Positions 6,278-7,334 of a stretch of DNA of 7,334 bases are shown here, piece after piece. A program made the position numbers and the translations under genes. This DNA is from an archaeon. Lineage in GTDB: Archaea; Iainarchaeota; Iainarchaeia; Iainarchaeales; GCA-2688035. The DNA lies in assembly GCA_030745815.1 (NCBI GenBank), contig JASLNX010000158.1, positions 1 through 7,334 of the forward strand. Reading direction: 5' to 3'. How positions within the stretch are numbered: position 1 is the first letter of the stretch; every line of letters begins with the position of its first letter. A model generated the notes under the pieces. It did not search any database. It worked only from the letters and a program-made list of their open reading frames with translations, and was not told the DNA's origin.

Positions 6278-7017
6278 TGTTTGAAATGGGAGACATAAGC
6301 GTTTTGATTGAAGCCGGAAAGGCAACGGCAGCAGCACCACTTGGCCCAGCACTTGGCCCACTTGGAGTAAACATTGGAGAAATTGTTACTGAAATTAATG
6401 AAAAGACAAAAGGCTACGCTGGAATGAAGGTGCCTGTAAAGATTTCAATTGACACAAAGAAAAACGTTGAAATTACTGTTGGAAGTCCTCCAACCAGCGC
6501 TCTGATTAAAAAGGAAGCCGGAGTCCAAAAGGGTTCTGACAATCCAAAGGTTACATCTGTTGCAGACTTAACAATGGACCAAATTAAGAAGGTTGCAGAA
6601 ATGAAAATTGAGAATCTTTCCTCACACTCAATTAAGAGTGCGATGAAGGAAATTATTGGAACGTGCAATAGTTTGGGAATTACGGTTGACGGAAAGCCTG
6701 CTAAAAAGGTCCAGCGAGAAATAAGGCACGGTGAATACGCAAAGTACTTTGAAAGCATTGGAGAAAAGGGAACTGAAGAAATTTCCGAAAAAGATGCTAA
6801 AAGGGATGCAATGGAAGAAAGAGACGAAGCAGCTGCAAACGCAAAGAAAGCTTATCTTGAAAAGCACCCTGAATTAAAGAAGCAAGAAGAAGAGGCTGAG
6901 GCCAAAGATGCGGCCGAGGGAGAAGCCAAAGAAGGAGAATCTAGTGAGGAAAAGCCTACAGATGCTCCAGAAGCCAAGAAAGAAGCTGAAGAAAAGCCAA
7001 AGGAAGAGCAAAAGTAA
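6277..7017 (+). CDS. rpl11: Ribosomal protein L11 (uL11) with long charged C-terminal tail
   Basis: Large-subunit protein at the base of the factor-binding stalk, contacting the GTPase centre of 23S rRNA. Core 1-160: PLGPALGPLGVN at 21-32 is the signature of the N-terminal domain, with the conserved PPTSALIKKEAG at 71-82, then an RNA-binding C-terminal domain with SLGITVDGK at 132-140. The core matches the usual archaeal length of about 160, but about 85 further residues follow, rich in Glu, Lys and Ala and probably helical then disordered. Starts: GTG at 6277 overlapping the spt5 stop, or ATG at 6286 (three residues shorter); both fit homologues. AAGGA precedes the GTG by three bases. The tail shares reading frame and has no frameshift sign, so it is a genuine extension. 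Confidence 0.95.
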   Translation: MFEMGDISVLIEAGKATAAAPLGPALGPLGVNIGEIVTEINEKTKGYAGMKVPVKISIDTKKNVEITVGSPPTSALIKKEAGVQKGSDNPKVTSVADLTMDQIKKVAEMKIENLSSHSIKSAMKEIIGTCNSLGITVDGKPAKKVQREIRHGEYAKYFESIGEKGTEEISEKDAKRDAMEERDEAAANAKKAYLEKHPELKKQEEEAEAKDAAEGEAKEGESSEEKPTDAPEAKKEAEEKPKEEQK

Positions 7018-7040
7018 GCTATTTAAACCCTTCTTGTGAA

Positions 7041-7050
7041 TTTTTATATT
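7041..7050 (+). promoter_or_regulatory. Candidate TATA box for rpl1
   Basis: TTTTTATATT in the 101-base gap after rpl11 (7018-7118). Counting about 25 bases from its centre puts the transcript start near 7070-7073, leaving a leader of about 45 bases before the TTG at 7119. This would give rpl1 a promoter separate from rpl11. The T run could also help end the rpl11 transcript. Confidence 0.5.
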
Positions 7051-7057
7051 AACCAAA

Positions 7058-7106
7058 GCCTATTTAGGCCGTTTCCGCGAAATTCGCGGGTCACCAGCTT
7101 TGCTGG
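7058..7106 (+). repeat. Three successive inverted repeats before rpl1
   Basis: First repeat 7058-7069: arms GCCTA and TAGGC around two bases. Second 7075-7089: arms CCGCGAA and TTCGCGG around one base, realistically a five-base-pair stem with a five-base loop. Third 7094-7106: arms CCAGC and GCTGG around TTT. All arms match perfectly. From the likely transcript start the second and third would be in the mRNA leader; the first lies between TATA box and start. The third ends on the ribosome binding site GGGAGG (7105-7110). Confidence 0.7.
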
Positions 7107-7110
7107 GAGG
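7105..7110 (+). promoter_or_regulatory. Ribosome binding site of rpl1 that fixes the TTG start
   Basis: GGGAGG is the strongest match in the window to the archaeal anti-Shine-Dalgarno sequence, eight bases before TTG at 7119. The nearby ATG at 7123 is out of frame and stops within six codons, so the TTG is the start. The first two G also pair in the 3' arm of the adjacent hairpin. Confidence 0.7.
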
Positions 7111-7118
7111 TTGTTAAA

Positions 7119-7334
7119 TTGAATGAAAAAGAGTTTCTAAGTGCATTCAAGGAAATGCGTGAAAAGACCAAGCAGCGCAAATTTACGCAGAGCGTTGAAC
7201 TAATGATTAATTTCCGCGGGCTTGACTTTAAAAAAGCACAAAACCAGGTTGACGTAAAAGTAGACTTACCTCATGCTACTGGAAAGACTTCTGGAAAAAG
7301 TCTTCTTTTTGCAAAAGACCAGCACTTTATTGAC
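7119..7334 (+). CDS. rpl1: Ribosomal protein L1 (uL1), N-terminal part (cut by window edge)
   Basis: Large-subunit protein of the mobile L1 stalk, binding 23S rRNA; in several archaea it also represses its own mRNA. The 72 visible residues match the archaeal L1 start: an N-terminal helix (FLSAFKEMREKTKQRKF), FTQSVELMINFRGLDFKK at 22-39, where conserved Phe, Thr and Gln contact RNA in the family, and a strand VDVKVDLPH followed by a Gly/Lys loop ending SLLFAKD. The start is TTG, backed by GGGAGG eight bases upstream. Reading continues open to the right edge. Order spt5-rpl11-rpl1 is usual in archaea. Confidence 0.94.
   Translation, partial: MNEKEFLSAFKEMREKTKQRKFTQSVELMINFRGLDFKKAQNQVDVKVDLPHATGKTSGKSLLFAKDQHFID

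Noticed and set aside
6337..6366. Repeated CACTTGGCCCA units in rpl11
   Set aside because: They encode the conserved PLGPALGPLG of all L11 proteins, so it is protein constraint, not a DNA repeat element.
5959..7056. Minus-strand frames inside spt5 and rpl11, some Phe/Leu-rich and membrane-like
   Set aside because: They are antisense to strongly conserved genes; the Phe/Leu content mirrors GAA/AAG-rich coding.
7075..7106. Hairpins before rpl1 considered as a bacterial-type terminator
   Set aside because: No T run follows; a strong ribosome binding site does, and archaeal termination does not normally use hairpins.

Overview
The window reads as archaeal chromosome. The right half carries ftsZ, secE, spt5, rpl11 and rpl1 in the order common in Euryarchaeota and related lineages, with an archaeal-type Spt5 (NGN plus one KOW) and a one-helix SecE. 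TATA-like boxes, GGTGA-type ribosome binding sites and TTG/GTG starts also fit. The long charged tail on L11 and several basic-tailed proteins of unknown role hint at a DPANN-like or other poorly sampled lineage, but that placement is a guess.

Left part, minus strand: pyrB and the start of pyrI (cut by the window edge) overlap by 4 bases and encode the catalytic and regulatory chains of aspartate carbamoyltransferase. Just upstream of pyrB, also on the minus strand, lie four genes (4289 down to 1229) read in the order glycosyltransferase A, glycosyltransferase B, receiver-like protein, kinase-fold-like protein. The two glycosyltransferases are GT2 family paralogues without membrane segments. 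The receiver-like protein has the acidic pocket and phospho-acceptor Asp but lacks the usual Lys. The last gene looks like a very short protein-kinase fold that ends just after a DFG motif. This four-gene block is the least conventional part of the window.

Right part, plus strand: ftsZ is divergent from glycosyltransferase A across a 93-base AT-rich gap with TATA-like elements usable in both directions. A long T tract follows ftsZ. secE, spt5 and rpl11 follow closely. rpl1, partial at the right edge, has its own TATA-like box and a leader with three successive inverted repeats next to a strong ribosome binding site, which suggests control of L1 synthesis at the mRNA.

Together the window joins pyrimidine synthesis, cell division, protein export, transcription elongation and the ribosomal L1/L11 genes around an uncharacterised sugar-transfer and signalling-like cluster. 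I see no tRNA, rRNA, CRISPR array, insertion sequence or integrase, and no gene-free stretch over 300 bases.
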